Source of the DNA: JBDHWG01 sp046328525
GTDB taxonomy: Bacteria > Chloroflexota > Anaerolineae > Epilineales > JAHCIE01
Reading direction: 5' to 3'
Length of the DNA stretch: 64,000 nucleotides
Assembly (NCBI GenBank): GCA_046328525.1
Contig: JAXLWK010000011.1
Location: 166,638 to 230,637, forward strand
Below are positions 41,863 through 50,044 of the stretch, one piece after another (within the stretch, counting starts at the first letter, position 1; the number at the start of each line of letters is the position of its first letter). The notes under the pieces were generated by a model. It was not told the origin of the DNA. It did no database searches and was given only the letters and a program-made list of their open reading frames with translations. Both the position numbers and the translations under genes were made by a program.

Positions 41863-43152
41863 CTATGCCAGGGCCAGCGCCTCGCGCTCGACGCGCGCGC
41901 GGTACTCGTCCATCACCACCACGCTCCGTGTCAGCCGCGCCTCCTCCGCTGCGAACGCCATCAGGTGGCTCTCCAGCGACGCGCGAGCCGTCGTCAGCGC
42001 CGGCTCGCCGCCGCGCAGCGTCTTGATGAACGCCGCCATCAGCGTGAAGTCGCCGCCGCCGTGGCCGCTCTCCGGTATCTCCGGGCGGATGACCTCGACG
42101 AGCTGCGAGGGCGCATCCAGGGCCGGGTGGTCGTAGATGCGGATCTCGTTGCTCGGCTCGTCGGCGTGCAGCGTGGCCCGCGTCCCGTCAATGCGCGTCG
42201 TGCGCCCCTCGACGTTCGAGAAGCCCTGCATCGTTAGCGTCACCGACGCGCCCGACGGGAACAGCATGCTCACAACCTGGTGGTCCACGACGGTGTTGTC
42301 GCAGCGGTAGACGCAGCGGCCATACGGCCCCGTCTCCAGAGCGCGCAGGCGCGCCTCGTAGCTCGTGTCCGGCGAGATGGTCTTGCGCATGAAGTTGAGC
42401 TTCTCGCCCAGGTACACCCGCGGCGCGTAGTAGCCGCACGTCTCCTCGATGGGACAGCCGTCGAGGCAGCGATCCGGAATCTCCGGCCCGACGCGGTCGC
42501 TGCGGAACACCTGCGTCGTCCCCACCGAGGACAGAGTCGCGGCCGGACTCTCCATCAGCCAGGTCAGGTAGTCGAGGTCGTGGCAGCACTTCGCCAGGAT
42601 CATCGGCGCCGCGCGCTCGGCGTTGCCCCAGTTACCGCGCACGAAGCTGTGGGCCATGTGCAGGTAGGACAGGTTCTCGTTGTGGTTGACGCTCACGATC
42701 TCGCCTAGCCGCCCCGACTGAACGATGCGCGCCAGGGTCGAGAAGAACGGGCCGTAGCGCAGGACGTGGCACACCTGGACGAGACGGCCGGTGCGCTCCG
42801 CCGCCTGGACGATGTGCACGCACTCCTCGGCCGTCGCCGCCATCGGCTTTTCGAGCAGCATGTCATAGCCGGCGGTGAGGGCGGCCAGGGAGGAGGCGAT
42901 GTGGTCGCGGTCCATGGTGCAGTTGAGGACGGCGTCGGCCAACTGCGGCTGCGCCAGCAGGTCCTCCCACGAGGCGAACTGGCGCTCGGCCGGGATGGCG
43001 TGCGCCGTGGCGAAGCGCTCGCGCTTGACATCGTCCGGCTCCGCGACGGCCACGAACTTGAGCTGCTCCGGAAAAGCGAGGGCATACGGACCGTAGGCGT
43101 AGTAGCCGCGGTTGCCTGCGCCGAGCAGCGCCATTTCTAGGGGTTTGGTCAT
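41863..43152 (-). CDS. Gfo/Idh/MocA-family oxidoreductase
   Basis: 429-residue NAD(P)-dependent sugar oxidoreductase. The Rossmann motif is ALLGAGNRGYYAYGPYAL near residue 8. The EKP motif is DMLLEKPMAATAEE near residue 98. The catalytic region CCHDLDYLTWLM near residue 195 has the conserved His and Asp. An unusual Cys-containing insertion follows (DRCLDGCPIEETCGYYAPRVYLG and GRCVYRCDN). The closest types are dehydrogenases acting on glycosides, inositol or N-acetyl sugars. It lies downstream of the ABC binding-protein gene in the same direction, separated by 182 bp with a hairpin, and may process the imported sugar. The substrate is unknown. Confidence 0.85.
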   Translation of the reverse strand: MTKPLEMALLGAGNRGYYAYGPYALAFPEQLKFVAVAEPDDVKRERFATAHAIPAERQFASWEDLLAQPQLADAVLNCTMDRDHIASSLAALTAGYDMLLEKPMAATAEECVHIVQAAERTGRLVQVCHVLRYGPFFSTLARIVQSGRLGEIVSVNHNENLSYLHMAHSFVRGNWGNAERAAPMILAKCCHDLDYLTWLMESPAATLSSVGTTQVFRSDRVGPEIPDRCLDGCPIEETCGYYAPRVYLGEKLNFMRKTISPDTSYEARLRALETGPYGRCVYRCDNTVVDHQVVSMLFPSGASVTLTMQGFSNVEGRTTRIDGTRATLHADEPSNEIRIYDHPALDAPSQLVEVIRPEIPESGHGGGDFTLMAAFIKTLRGGEPALTTARASLESHLMAFAAEEARLTRSVVVMDEYRARVEREALALA

Positions 43153-43197
43153 AGGTTGTGCTCCGAGGTACGAAAGCTCTATTGTCGAATTGCGCCA

Positions 43198-43230
43198 GGA
43201 GCCTGAGGGGTCTGATTCCCCTCAGGCTCC
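43198..43230 (-). terminator. Hairpin after the oligosaccharide-binding-protein gene
   Basis: A perfect 13-bp stem GGAGCCTGAGGGG (43198-43210) pairs with CCCCTCAGGCTCC (43218-43230) across a 7-nt loop. It lies 105 nt beyond the stop of the binding-protein gene and before the oxidoreductase. There is no T-run, so it may only attenuate transcription. Confidence 0.6.
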
Positions 43231-43256
43231 CACATGTGCACTATCAAATGTGACTG

Positions 43257-43316
43257 GTAGGGGTAGCCCTCGTGGCTACCCTCAGCGCCAGGGCGACCAC
43301 GAGGGATCGTCCCTAC
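43257..43316. repeat. Imperfect palindrome, dispersed-element type
   Basis: GTAGGG (43257-43262) pairs with CCCTAC (43311-43316), and CTCGTGG pairs with CCACGAG inside. It also holds the hairpin GGGTAGCC/GGCTACCC at 43261-43281. It lies between two co-directional genes. Confidence 0.65.
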
Positions 43317-43334
43317 GTACATGCCAAACGCGAG

Positions 43335-45254
43335 TTAGCTCTTCGGCTTCAGGCGGCCGTCCATGAGCAGAATCACGACCGGGTTGTCGCCGTACAGCGC
43401 GTTCTTCCAGATCGGGTCACTGTCGGGCGGGAAGTTGGCGACGCGCACGCCTTCGACGGCGGCGTTGTTGCCGTAGCGCTCCCACAGCGGGATGATCGGC
43501 AGGAGCTGGTTGAAGGTCTGCGCCATCTTGGTGACGGCCGGCTTCTGCTCGGCGTCGGTCGCGCCGACGGCGGTCGCCTTGATCATATCGGTCAGGTCCA
43601 CGTCCTTGCCGTCCATCTGCTGCTTGAACGGGAAGCTCATGCCCTGGCCCGGCGACAGCGGCGGGTTGTAGGTCAGCATGTCGGCTTCGTAAGCGAAGAA
43701 CGGGTGCGGGTTGCCGGCGCCCCAGCCGCGGATGGCGAGCTGGAACTTGCCCTGCTGCACGTCCTGGTTGTGCTGCTGGAACTGGACGCCGCGGAAGGTG
43801 GTCTTGAAGCCACCATCGGTCAGCTGCTTGGCGAGGTTCTCGGCGGCGGCGGACCAGTCGGCGAACTCGGCCGGCGCGGTCAGCTCCCACTCGAGCGTCT
43901 TTCCGCTGGGGTCCTGCCAGAAGCCGTCGCTCCCCTTCTTGTAGCCAGCCTTGGTCATCACCTCTTCGGCCTTCTTGAGGTCGTAGGGGTACTGGTTCAG
44001 CTTGGCGATATCGTCGGCGCTCAGCCACGTCGGCACGGAGTTGTCCGAGAAGCCGGTCAGGTACTTGCTGGCGATACCGGACTTGCCGAGGGAGACGGCG
44101 CCGTTCTCGTCGCGCTTGATGCTGTAGGCCATCGCCTGGCGGACGGCCGGGTTAGCCAGGTTCTTGTCGGTGTAGTTGAAGAACAGGGCCGGGCCGCTGT
44201 TCGTCGGCGGGCGAATGATGCGGATGCCGTTGTCAAGGTACGCCTTCTCCGTCGCCGGCGGGAAGCCGTGGGTGGCATAGTCGGCGTCCTTGCTCATCAT
44301 CACCGGGGTGATGTCCGGCGTCTCGCCGTTGAACAGGACGAGCTTGTCGAAACCGACCTTGTCGGCGAACAGGCCCTGCGGATGCTTGACCAGGTCGAGA
44401 CGGGAAGAAGTCACGCTGGCCGGGTCGAGCTTGTACGGCCCGCTGCTGACCAGCTCCTTGGGGCGGAACTCGGTGAAGTCCTTGCGCAGCGCCTTGACCT
44501 CGTCGGAGTCCTGCGTCTTGCCGGCGGCGAAAAGGGCCGCCGCTTTGTCGCCCCACTCCTTGTAGACCGAGTTGGGGTTGATGAGCGTCTGGCGCAGGAT
44601 GAAGCGCGGCGCGACGCTGGTCGGGCTGCTAAAGTGGAAGCGGACGGTGCTCTTGTCCGGGGCTTCGACTTTGTCAATGTACTTCCAGACCGACTGACCC
44701 ATCAGGCGAGCCAGGTTGAACGTCGTCACCACGTCGGCCGAGGTGAGGTCGCTACCGTCGGTCCACTTGACGCCGTCGCGCAGCTTGACGGTGAACCAGT
44801 CGCCCGGCTCATTCTTCCACTCTGTCGCCAGGTAGGGAATGAACTTGCTGTTGGCCCAGTCGTACAGCGCCAGCGGGGGCAGCACGACGTAGTCGTAGAT
44901 GCCGCCGTTCAGAATGAAGCTGGTGACGAACTGGTTGTAGTGGCCCGTCGGCGGCAGAACATACGGCCACGCGCCGTGGAACTCCTTGCCACCGCTGGTG
45001 GTCTTGGCCGCCGCCGCGGGAGCGGCGGTCGCTGCGGCCGCAGCCTTCGGGGCCTCGGTGGCCTTGGGGGCCTCAGCCTGCTTCGCAGCCGGCGCGGCCG
45101 TGGCCTGCGCGGGTTGCGCGGGCTGCGCGGGCTGCGCGGGTTGCGCGGGTTGCTGCGCCGCCGGCGCGGGGGCGGCCGGCGCCTGGGCGCACGCCACGGC
45201 GAAAACGGCCACCGCGGCCAGCGCAATCACGAGAACGAGCAGTTTGCCTTTCAT
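43335..45254 (-). CDS. Opp/Dpp-type ABC transporter substrate-binding lipoprotein
   Basis: 639-residue extracytoplasmic binding protein of family SBP_bac_5, which binds peptides or oligosaccharides. The lipoprotein signal ends at FAVACAQ (Cys22). A linker with five QPA units, encoded by a 9-bp DNA repeat near 45105-45151, and Ala/Pro/Lys-rich sequence extends to about residue 90. The mature fold contains LATEWKNEPGDWFTVKLRDGVKWTDGSDLTSADVVTTF, a typical family stretch, and PAVRQAMAYSIKRD. AAGGAGGAG precedes the ATG. Permease and ATPase genes lie upstream in the same operon. With GH20, ROK and SIS genes nearby, a chitin- or glycan-derived oligosaccharide is as plausible as a peptide. Confidence 0.92.
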   Translation of the reverse strand: MKGKLLVLVIALAAVAVFAVACAQAPAAPAPAAQQPAQPAQPAQPAQPAQATAAPAAKQAEAPKATEAPKAAAAATAAPAAAAKTTSGGKEFHGAWPYVLPPTGHYNQFVTSFILNGGIYDYVVLPPLALYDWANSKFIPYLATEWKNEPGDWFTVKLRDGVKWTDGSDLTSADVVTTFNLARLMGQSVWKYIDKVEAPDKSTVRFHFSSPTSVAPRFILRQTLINPNSVYKEWGDKAAALFAAGKTQDSDEVKALRKDFTEFRPKELVSSGPYKLDPASVTSSRLDLVKHPQGLFADKVGFDKLVLFNGETPDITPVMMSKDADYATHGFPPATEKAYLDNGIRIIRPPTNSGPALFFNYTDKNLANPAVRQAMAYSIKRDENGAVSLGKSGIASKYLTGFSDNSVPTWLSADDIAKLNQYPYDLKKAEEVMTKAGYKKGSDGFWQDPSGKTLEWELTAPAEFADWSAAAENLAKQLTDGGFKTTFRGVQFQQHNQDVQQGKFQLAIRGWGAGNPHPFFAYEADMLTYNPPLSPGQGMSFPFKQQMDGKDVDLTDMIKATAVGATDAEQKPAVTKMAQTFNQLLPIIPLWERYGNNAAVEGVRVANFPPDSDPIWKNALYGDNPVVILLMDGRLKPKS

Positions 45255-45345
45255 GTGTGACTCTCCTCCTTAAGAGAGACTGAGAGGTGGTTATGTTCAC
45301 GACGCGCCCCAGGACGGGAATGCAGGTCCTGTATGGGGGGCATCA

Positions 45346-45531
45346 TCAGTGACGTTGGACACGCACCATGATCGCGATGAACACGATCCCCAGGATGCCG
45401 ACAATGGCGGCAATGACGGTCGCCACGAACTCGGCCGTGCCGGGCTTCTCGAAGGGCAGCAGCCCGAGGGCGCAGATCGTGACAAAGACGGCGACGCTGA
45501 ACGCCGCCTGGCCGAGCATGGGGCTAATCAC
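45346..45531 (-). CDS. Small two-helix membrane protein in the ABC operon
   Basis: 61-residue protein with two hydrophobic segments, LGQAAFSVAVFVTICALGLL and AEFVATVIAAIVGILGIVFI, joined by LPFEKPGT, and a basic end MVRVQRH. The likely start is a GTG at 45531 that overlaps the TGA of the upstream ATPase gene (GTGA), with a GGAGCGGG stretch upstream; an ATG at 45519 is an alternative. The open frame and helix pattern look real rather than chance. It sits between the ATPase and the binding-protein gene. I do not recognise the family. It could be a small accessory subunit of the transporter. Confidence 0.6.
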   Translation of the reverse strand: MISPMLGQAAFSVAVFVTICALGLLPFEKPGTAEFVATVIAAIVGILGIVFIAIMVRVQRH

Positions 45532-46535
45532 GCGACCCGCTCCCGCTCCACAACGGCGCCCGTCGCCACGTGGCACGCGACTTCGTGGCCTTCGCGGGTC
45601 TTGAGCAGCGCCGGCTCGATTCGGTCGCACGTACCCTCGACGAACAGCGGGCAGCGCGGGTTGAACGTACAGCCCGGCGGCAGCGCCAGCAGGCTCGGAA
45701 TGTCCTGGCTCCGCAGAGCGATACGCTCCTTGGTGCGGGTCAGGTTGGGATCGGCCTCCGGCACAGCGCCCAGCAGGGCGCGGGTGTATGGGTGCTGCGG
45801 ATCATTCACGACGTCGGGCGTGCGGCCCAACTCGACCACGCGCCCCACGTACATCACGCCGATGCGGCCCTGCCACGCGAAGTACTTGGCGACCGCCAGA
45901 TCGTGGGTGATGAACAGGAACGCCACGCCGAGCCGGTCCCGCAGGCTCGCCAGCGTCTTGAGCAGGCTGACGCGGATGGACACGTCCACCATCGAAACTG
46001 ACTCGTCGGCGATGATGACGCTCGGGTTGACCGTCAGGGCGCGGGCGATGGACAGACGCTGGCGCTGGCCGCCGCTCAGCTGGTGCGGGTGCTTGTCGTA
46101 GAAGTCGTCAATCGGCGTCAGGTTGACGGTGTCCATCAGCTCGTAGATCCGGTCGCGGAGCTGCGTCCGATTCTTGACGAGGTTGTGACGTTCCAGGGGC
46201 GCGCCGAGAATCTGGTTCACAGTCTGCACCGGGTTGAGGGAGGCATACGGGTCCTGGTGGATGATCTGGACGGCCAGGCGGTAGTTATTGAACTCCGACT
46301 TACTCATCGCCCAGATGTCTTTGCCGTGATACAGCACCCGCCCGGCGGTCGGCTTGCGCAGGCCGCAGGCAATCTTGCCGACAGTCGTCTTGCCGCAGCC
46401 GCTCTCGCCCACCAGGCACAGCGTCTCGCCCTCGCCGACGCTCAGCGACACGCCGTCCACGGCGCGCACGGGCTTGTTGTGCCAGGTGAATATCTGGGTG
46501 ATGTTGTCGAGCTGGAGCAATGTCTCGCTGCCCAT
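45528..46535 (-). CDS. Oligopeptide/dipeptide-type ABC transporter ATPase (OppF/DppF type)
   Basis: 335-residue cytoplasmic ATPase. Walker A is LVGESGCGKTTVGK near residue 47. A Q-loop follows in VQIIHQDPYASLNP. The signature is HQLSGGQRQRLSIARAL, and Walker B is PSVIIADESVSMVDV. In that segment the usual DEPTSALD is replaced by DESVSMVD; the catalytic Glu stays, but the D-loop differs. The C-terminal oligopeptide-transporter extension carries FNPRCPLFVEGTC. ATG 46535 has GGAAGG 5 nt upstream; a longer frame starts at 46562. It pairs with the OppD-type ATPase gene, from which it is separated by a repeat element. Confidence 0.93.
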   Translation of the reverse strand: MGSETLLQLDNITQIFTWHNKPVRAVDGVSLSVGEGETLCLVGESGCGKTTVGKIACGLRKPTAGRVLYHGKDIWAMSKSEFNNYRLAVQIIHQDPYASLNPVQTVNQILGAPLERHNLVKNRTQLRDRIYELMDTVNLTPIDDFYDKHPHQLSGGQRQRLSIARALTVNPSVIIADESVSMVDVSIRVSLLKTLASLRDRLGVAFLFITHDLAVAKYFAWQGRIGVMYVGRVVELGRTPDVVNDPQHPYTRALLGAVPEADPNLTRTKERIALRSQDIPSLLALPPGCTFNPRCPLFVEGTCDRIEPALLKTREGHEVACHVATGAVVERERVA

Positions 46536-46585
46536 CGTGCCTTCCTTGCGCAACTTACGCAATACCCACTGTGGACGGAGAAGCC

Positions 46586-46704
46586 GTCATTGCGAGCGTA
46601 GCGAAGCAATCTCTCGCCCTGCCGGAAGGTAGTCCATCTGATAAAGTGTTGCTCTCGCCCATAGCGAGATTGCTTCGTCGCGCTGACGCGCTCCTCGCAA
46701 TGAC
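46586..46704. repeat. Palindromic MITE-like element inside the ABC transporter operon
   Basis: Outer arms GTCATTGCGAG (46586-46596) and CTCGCAATGAC (46694-46704) are exact complements, and GAAGCAATCTC and GAGATTGCTTC form an inner pair. It is a non-coding element between the two ATPase genes, with no gene in the 270-bp gap. Confidence 0.88.
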
Positions 46705-46806
46705 TCCGTAGCCTGCATCTGTGCTCGCGCTGGAGAGCCATCTCCAGCGCCTCCGTCGCGCGGTGGGGTTGTCACCCCGCCGCGAGCAGGACACATGTAC
46801 CACTCG

Positions 46807-47889
46807 CTACCGCGCCATGCCGATCAGCTCCGGGTGGATCAGGCCGCGCTGACCCAGGTCGGCGCGCACCACGTCGGTGCGAATGCACGCCGCGAGCTGG
46901 GACGGGCCGACCAGGGTCAGCGCCGGCTCGTCGGCACGGCAGGCATCTATCAGGTACTCGCAGCGCGGGTTGAACTTGCACCCGGCCGGCGGGTCAATCA
47001 GGTCCGGCGGCGAGCCTTCCACCGATGTCAGCTCTTCGTACGCGCCGGTGACCGTCGGCACAGCGTGGATGAGTCCCGCCGTGTAGGGGTGGCCGGGGTT
47101 ATAAAACATGCTGTCCACCGGGCCAAGCTCGATGATCGTGCCGGCGTACATCGTGGCAATGCGGTCCGCCAGCTCCGCCGCCACCGACAGGTCGTGGGTG
47201 ATGAAGATCATCGAGAAGCCCAACTCGTTTTTGAGCTTGCGCAGCACGTCAATGATGGTGCGCTGCGTGATGACGTCGAGGGCAGTCGTCGGCTCGTCGA
47301 GGATGAGAATCTGCGGGTTGAGCAGCAAACTCATGGCGATGAGGACGCGCTGGCGCATGCCGCCGCTTAGCTCGTGGGGGTAGGCGTCAATGACGCGGCC
47401 CGGGTCGAGCTGCACCATGCGCAGCAGCTCCATGCCGCGCTTGCGCACCTCGGCCCTCGTCGCCGGGCCGTGAGCGCGCACCGTGTCGTACATCTGCTCG
47501 CTGATGCGCAGCACCGGGTTGAACGCGTTCTGCGCCCCCTGGAACACCATGGCGCACTCCGCCCAACGATACTGGCGCAACTCCTCCTGAGTGATGCTCA
47601 CCACATCGAGCTTCTTCTCGCCGCGCTGATAGTACATGTGGCCGGTGCGAATCGTGGCCTGCTTCACCAGGAGGCGCACCAGCGCTGTGCCGAGCGTCGT
47701 CTTGCCGCAGCCGCTCTCCCCGACGAGGGCGATGCTCTCGCCGCGGCGCAGGTCGAAGCTGACGTTGCGCACCGCCTTCACGAGGCCGCGCCGCGCCTGG
47801 TAGTCCACGCTCAGGTCGCGGATGGCGAGCACCACGTCGCTCGGTATCTCAGGCCAGTCATCGTACTTGGGCGGTGTTGGCATGCTCAT
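46807..47889 (-). CDS. Oligopeptide/dipeptide-type ABC transporter ATPase (OppD/DppD type)
   Basis: 360-residue ATPase, partner of the OppF-type protein. Walker A is LVGESGCGKTTLGTALVRLL near residue 55. The Q-loop is in AMVFQGAQNAFNPVLRI, the signature is HELSGGMRQRVLIAMSLL, and Walker B is ILILDEPTTALDVITQR. The C-terminal extension includes the Cys motif CKFNPRCEYLIDAC typical of Opp/Dpp ATPases, a possible iron-sulfur or zinc site. It lies 69 bp downstream of the second permease gene, with a repeat element in that gap. Both halves of the ATPase pair look functional. Confidence 0.94.
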   Translation of the reverse strand: MSMPTPPKYDDWPEIPSDVVLAIRDLSVDYQARRGLVKAVRNVSFDLRRGESIALVGESGCGKTTLGTALVRLLVKQATIRTGHMYYQRGEKKLDVVSITQEELRQYRWAECAMVFQGAQNAFNPVLRISEQMYDTVRAHGPATRAEVRKRGMELLRMVQLDPGRVIDAYPHELSGGMRQRVLIAMSLLLNPQILILDEPTTALDVITQRTIIDVLRKLKNELGFSMIFITHDLSVAAELADRIATMYAGTIIELGPVDSMFYNPGHPYTAGLIHAVPTVTGAYEELTSVEGSPPDLIDPPAGCKFNPRCEYLIDACRADEPALTLVGPSQLAACIRTDVVRADLGQRGLIHPELIGMAR

Positions 47890-47913
47890 CCTCTCATGCA
47901 GCCGGTCGATCTT

Positions 47914-47957
47914 CTCCCCCTCCCTCCTTGTGGGAGAGGGGGAAGGGGGGTGAGGGG
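47914..47957. repeat. Palindromic element between permease and ATPase genes
   Basis: CTCCCCCTCCCTCC and GGGAGAGGGGGAAGG arms, then a GGGGTGAGGGG tail. It is the same family as the elements at 29150-29245 and 33671-33713, here in the 69-bp gap inside the transporter operon. Confidence 0.75.
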
Positions 47958-47958
47958 C

Positions 47959-48864
47959 TTAGGCCCGCAGCCGCGGGTTGAACACCTCGGCGATGCCGCG
48001 CTCCAGGGCCACCAGGCTGAGCTGGAACAGGGCGATCGCCAGCACGGGCGCCATGATGTACCAGAAGCTATCCTTCGAGAAGATCGCGCCGCGCGTGTAG
48101 GCGAAGCGAATCATCACGCCCCAGTCGTTGGTGCTCACCGGCACCAGGCCCAGGAACACCAGCGCCGTCTGGAAGAACACCGCCGCCGTGATCGCCAGGA
48201 TAAAGTTGATGGTGATGTAGCTCATCATGTTGGGCAGAACCTCGCGGAACACGATGTGGTTCGTGCCCAGGTTCAGCACCCGCGCCGCCTCGACAAAGTC
48301 GCGCTGCTTGATGGATAAGACTTGTGAGCGCACAGCGCGCGTCAGACCGGCCCAGCTCAGAAAGCCAATCACCAGGACGAGAACCAGCGGGTTGTTCACC
48401 CGAATGAACGCGGCCAGCACGATGAGCAGCGGCAGGAGCGGGATCGTCAGCCACACGTCCGTGATCAGCATCAGGAAGGAATCGACCCGGCCGCCCATGA
48501 CGCCGCTGAACCCGCCTAGCCCGGCGCCGAGCAGCGTCGAGACGACGGCCGCGCCGAGGGCGATGAGCAGGAGCTGCCGCCCGCCGTGGATAATCTGCGT
48601 CCACACGTCGCGGCCCTGGCTGTCGAAGCCGAAGGGGTGCTGCCAGGTCGGCGGCGCGTAAATCTGGTCCACCTTGACCTTGTCGTCCAGCCCGATGAAG
48701 TACGGCAGGATGAAGGTGATGAACAGGATCGTGCCGACGCCGATCAGGCCGAGGAGGCCGATGCGGTTGCGGGCCAGGGCGCGAATCGCGCCCCAGATGC
48801 TGGAGAATACCCTGATGATGGCCTTGAGGGGCGACGAACTGGGCGCGACGGTCGTAGCAGCCAT
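47959..48864 (-). CDS. Opp/Dpp-type ABC transporter permease (OppC/DppC type)
   Basis: 301-residue integral membrane protein. It has a cytoplasmic N-terminal tail and the first helix LLGLIGVGTILFITFILPYFI. The characteristic HPFGFDSQGRDVWTQIIHGGRQLLLIALGAA follows, then about five more helices. The ATPase-coupling EAA motif reads EAARVLNLGTNHIVFREVLPNMMS. It begins 3 nt after the stop of the other permease gene, showing translational coupling. With the DppB-type protein it forms the membrane pore of the importer. Confidence 0.94.
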   Translation of the reverse strand: MAATTVAPSSSPLKAIIRVFSSIWGAIRALARNRIGLLGLIGVGTILFITFILPYFIGLDDKVKVDQIYAPPTWQHPFGFDSQGRDVWTQIIHGGRQLLLIALGAAVVSTLLGAGLGGFSGVMGGRVDSFLMLITDVWLTIPLLPLLIVLAAFIRVNNPLVLVLVIGFLSWAGLTRAVRSQVLSIKQRDFVEAARVLNLGTNHIVFREVLPNMMSYITINFILAITAAVFFQTALVFLGLVPVSTNDWGVMIRFAYTRGAIFSKDSFWYIMAPVLAIALFQLSLVALERGIAEVFNPRLRA

Positions 48865-48867
48865 GGG

Positions 48868-49950
48868 TTATTCTCCTCCGCTGAGGCGAATGCGCGGGTC
48901 GAGCCAGCCGTAGCACAGGTCGGTGACCAGGTTCGCCAGGATGACGGCGAACGTAAACACCAGGAAGCAGCCCTGCATCACCGGGTAGTCGCGCTGAATG
49001 ACCGACTGCACCAGCACCGACCCGATGCCCTGGTAGCGGAACAGCTCCTCGATGACCGCCGCGCCGCCGACCACCGAGGCCAGGGCGATGGCGAAGGCCG
49101 TGACCAGCGGCAGCGCGGCGTTGCGCCCGACATACGCCGTGGCGATGCGGTTGTCGCTCAGGCCGCGCGCCCGCGCCACCGTCACGTAGTCCTCGCCCAG
49201 TGTCGCCAGCGTGTTGTTGCGCATGGTCAGCATCCAGAAGCCGACTGTCGCCAGGACGTAGGTCAGGATGGGCAGGAAGGCGTGATAGTAGATGTCGAAG
49301 ATGAACTCAGGCGTGAAGCCGGGTACGATGCCCGGCGACGTGGAGCCGCGTACCCGGGCAATGTCGAGCCACTTCCACTGCACCGCGACGAACACGATGA
49401 TGAGGATGCCGATGATATAGTTGGGGATGCTGCTCATGATGGACGCGAACGCCGAGAGGATGTTGTCCAACCACCCCTCGCGGCCATACGCCATCACGAT
49501 GCCGAGGCCCACGCCGATGATGACGCTGATGATCAGCGCCGTGCCTATGCTGAACACGGTCCATGGCAGGAACTGGGCGATGATGGCGGTCACCGGCGTG
49601 CCGGGGCTGCGCAGCGACGTGCCCAGGTTGCCGTGGAGCAGCTGGCCCATGTAGGTGATGTACTGCTGCCACAGCGGCGCATCCAGGTCCAGCGCGAACA
49701 GGGCCGCGGCCTGGCTCCGAGCATCGGTATAGGAGAGGCTATACGTGCTCATCAGCTCGGTGATGTAGATTTCGATGGGGTTCGACGGCATGAGCCGCAC
49801 GAGGAAGAACAGCAGCGTGGTGACAAACCAGACGGTGAACAGCGCCTTGAGGATACGGCGGAACAGATAGCTATCCCAAACCGAGCGCGCCCAGCGGCGC
49901 AGGTTGAAGCCGACTCGTGCTTGGGTTTGTGGGGTCGCTACCGTAGCCAC
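48868..49950 (-). CDS. Opp/Dpp-type ABC transporter permease (OppB/DppB type)
   Basis: 360-residue integral membrane protein, first gene of the transporter operon. The N-terminal helix LKALFTVWFVTTLLFFLVRLMPSNPIE is the usual family start. The periplasmic loop carries TYMGQLLHGNLGTSLRSPGTPVTAIIAQFLPWT. The EAA motif reads TVARARGLSDNRIATAYVGRNAALPLVTA, and the C-terminus has VIQRDYPVMQGCFLVFTFAVILANLVTDLCYGWLDPRIR. The DeoR-type regulator gene ends 94 bp upstream in the same direction, so regulator and transporter may share transcripts or be controlled from a promoter in the gap. Confidence 0.94.
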   Translation of the reverse strand: MATVATPQTQARVGFNLRRWARSVWDSYLFRRILKALFTVWFVTTLLFFLVRLMPSNPIEIYITELMSTYSLSYTDARSQAAALFALDLDAPLWQQYITYMGQLLHGNLGTSLRSPGTPVTAIIAQFLPWTVFSIGTALIISVIIGVGLGIVMAYGREGWLDNILSAFASIMSSIPNYIIGILIIVFVAVQWKWLDIARVRGSTSPGIVPGFTPEFIFDIYYHAFLPILTYVLATVGFWMLTMRNNTLATLGEDYVTVARARGLSDNRIATAYVGRNAALPLVTAFAIALASVVGGAAVIEELFRYQGIGSVLVQSVIQRDYPVMQGCFLVFTFAVILANLVTDLCYGWLDPRIRLSGGE

Positions 49951-50044
49951 ACTGCCTCCTCACATCATAGTGGGGTTCGTCGGGCGCAACAGGTCACGAT
50001 TTTAGTCCCCGCGACCGCCGTTGTCAATGCCGCTCGCGGCTTGC

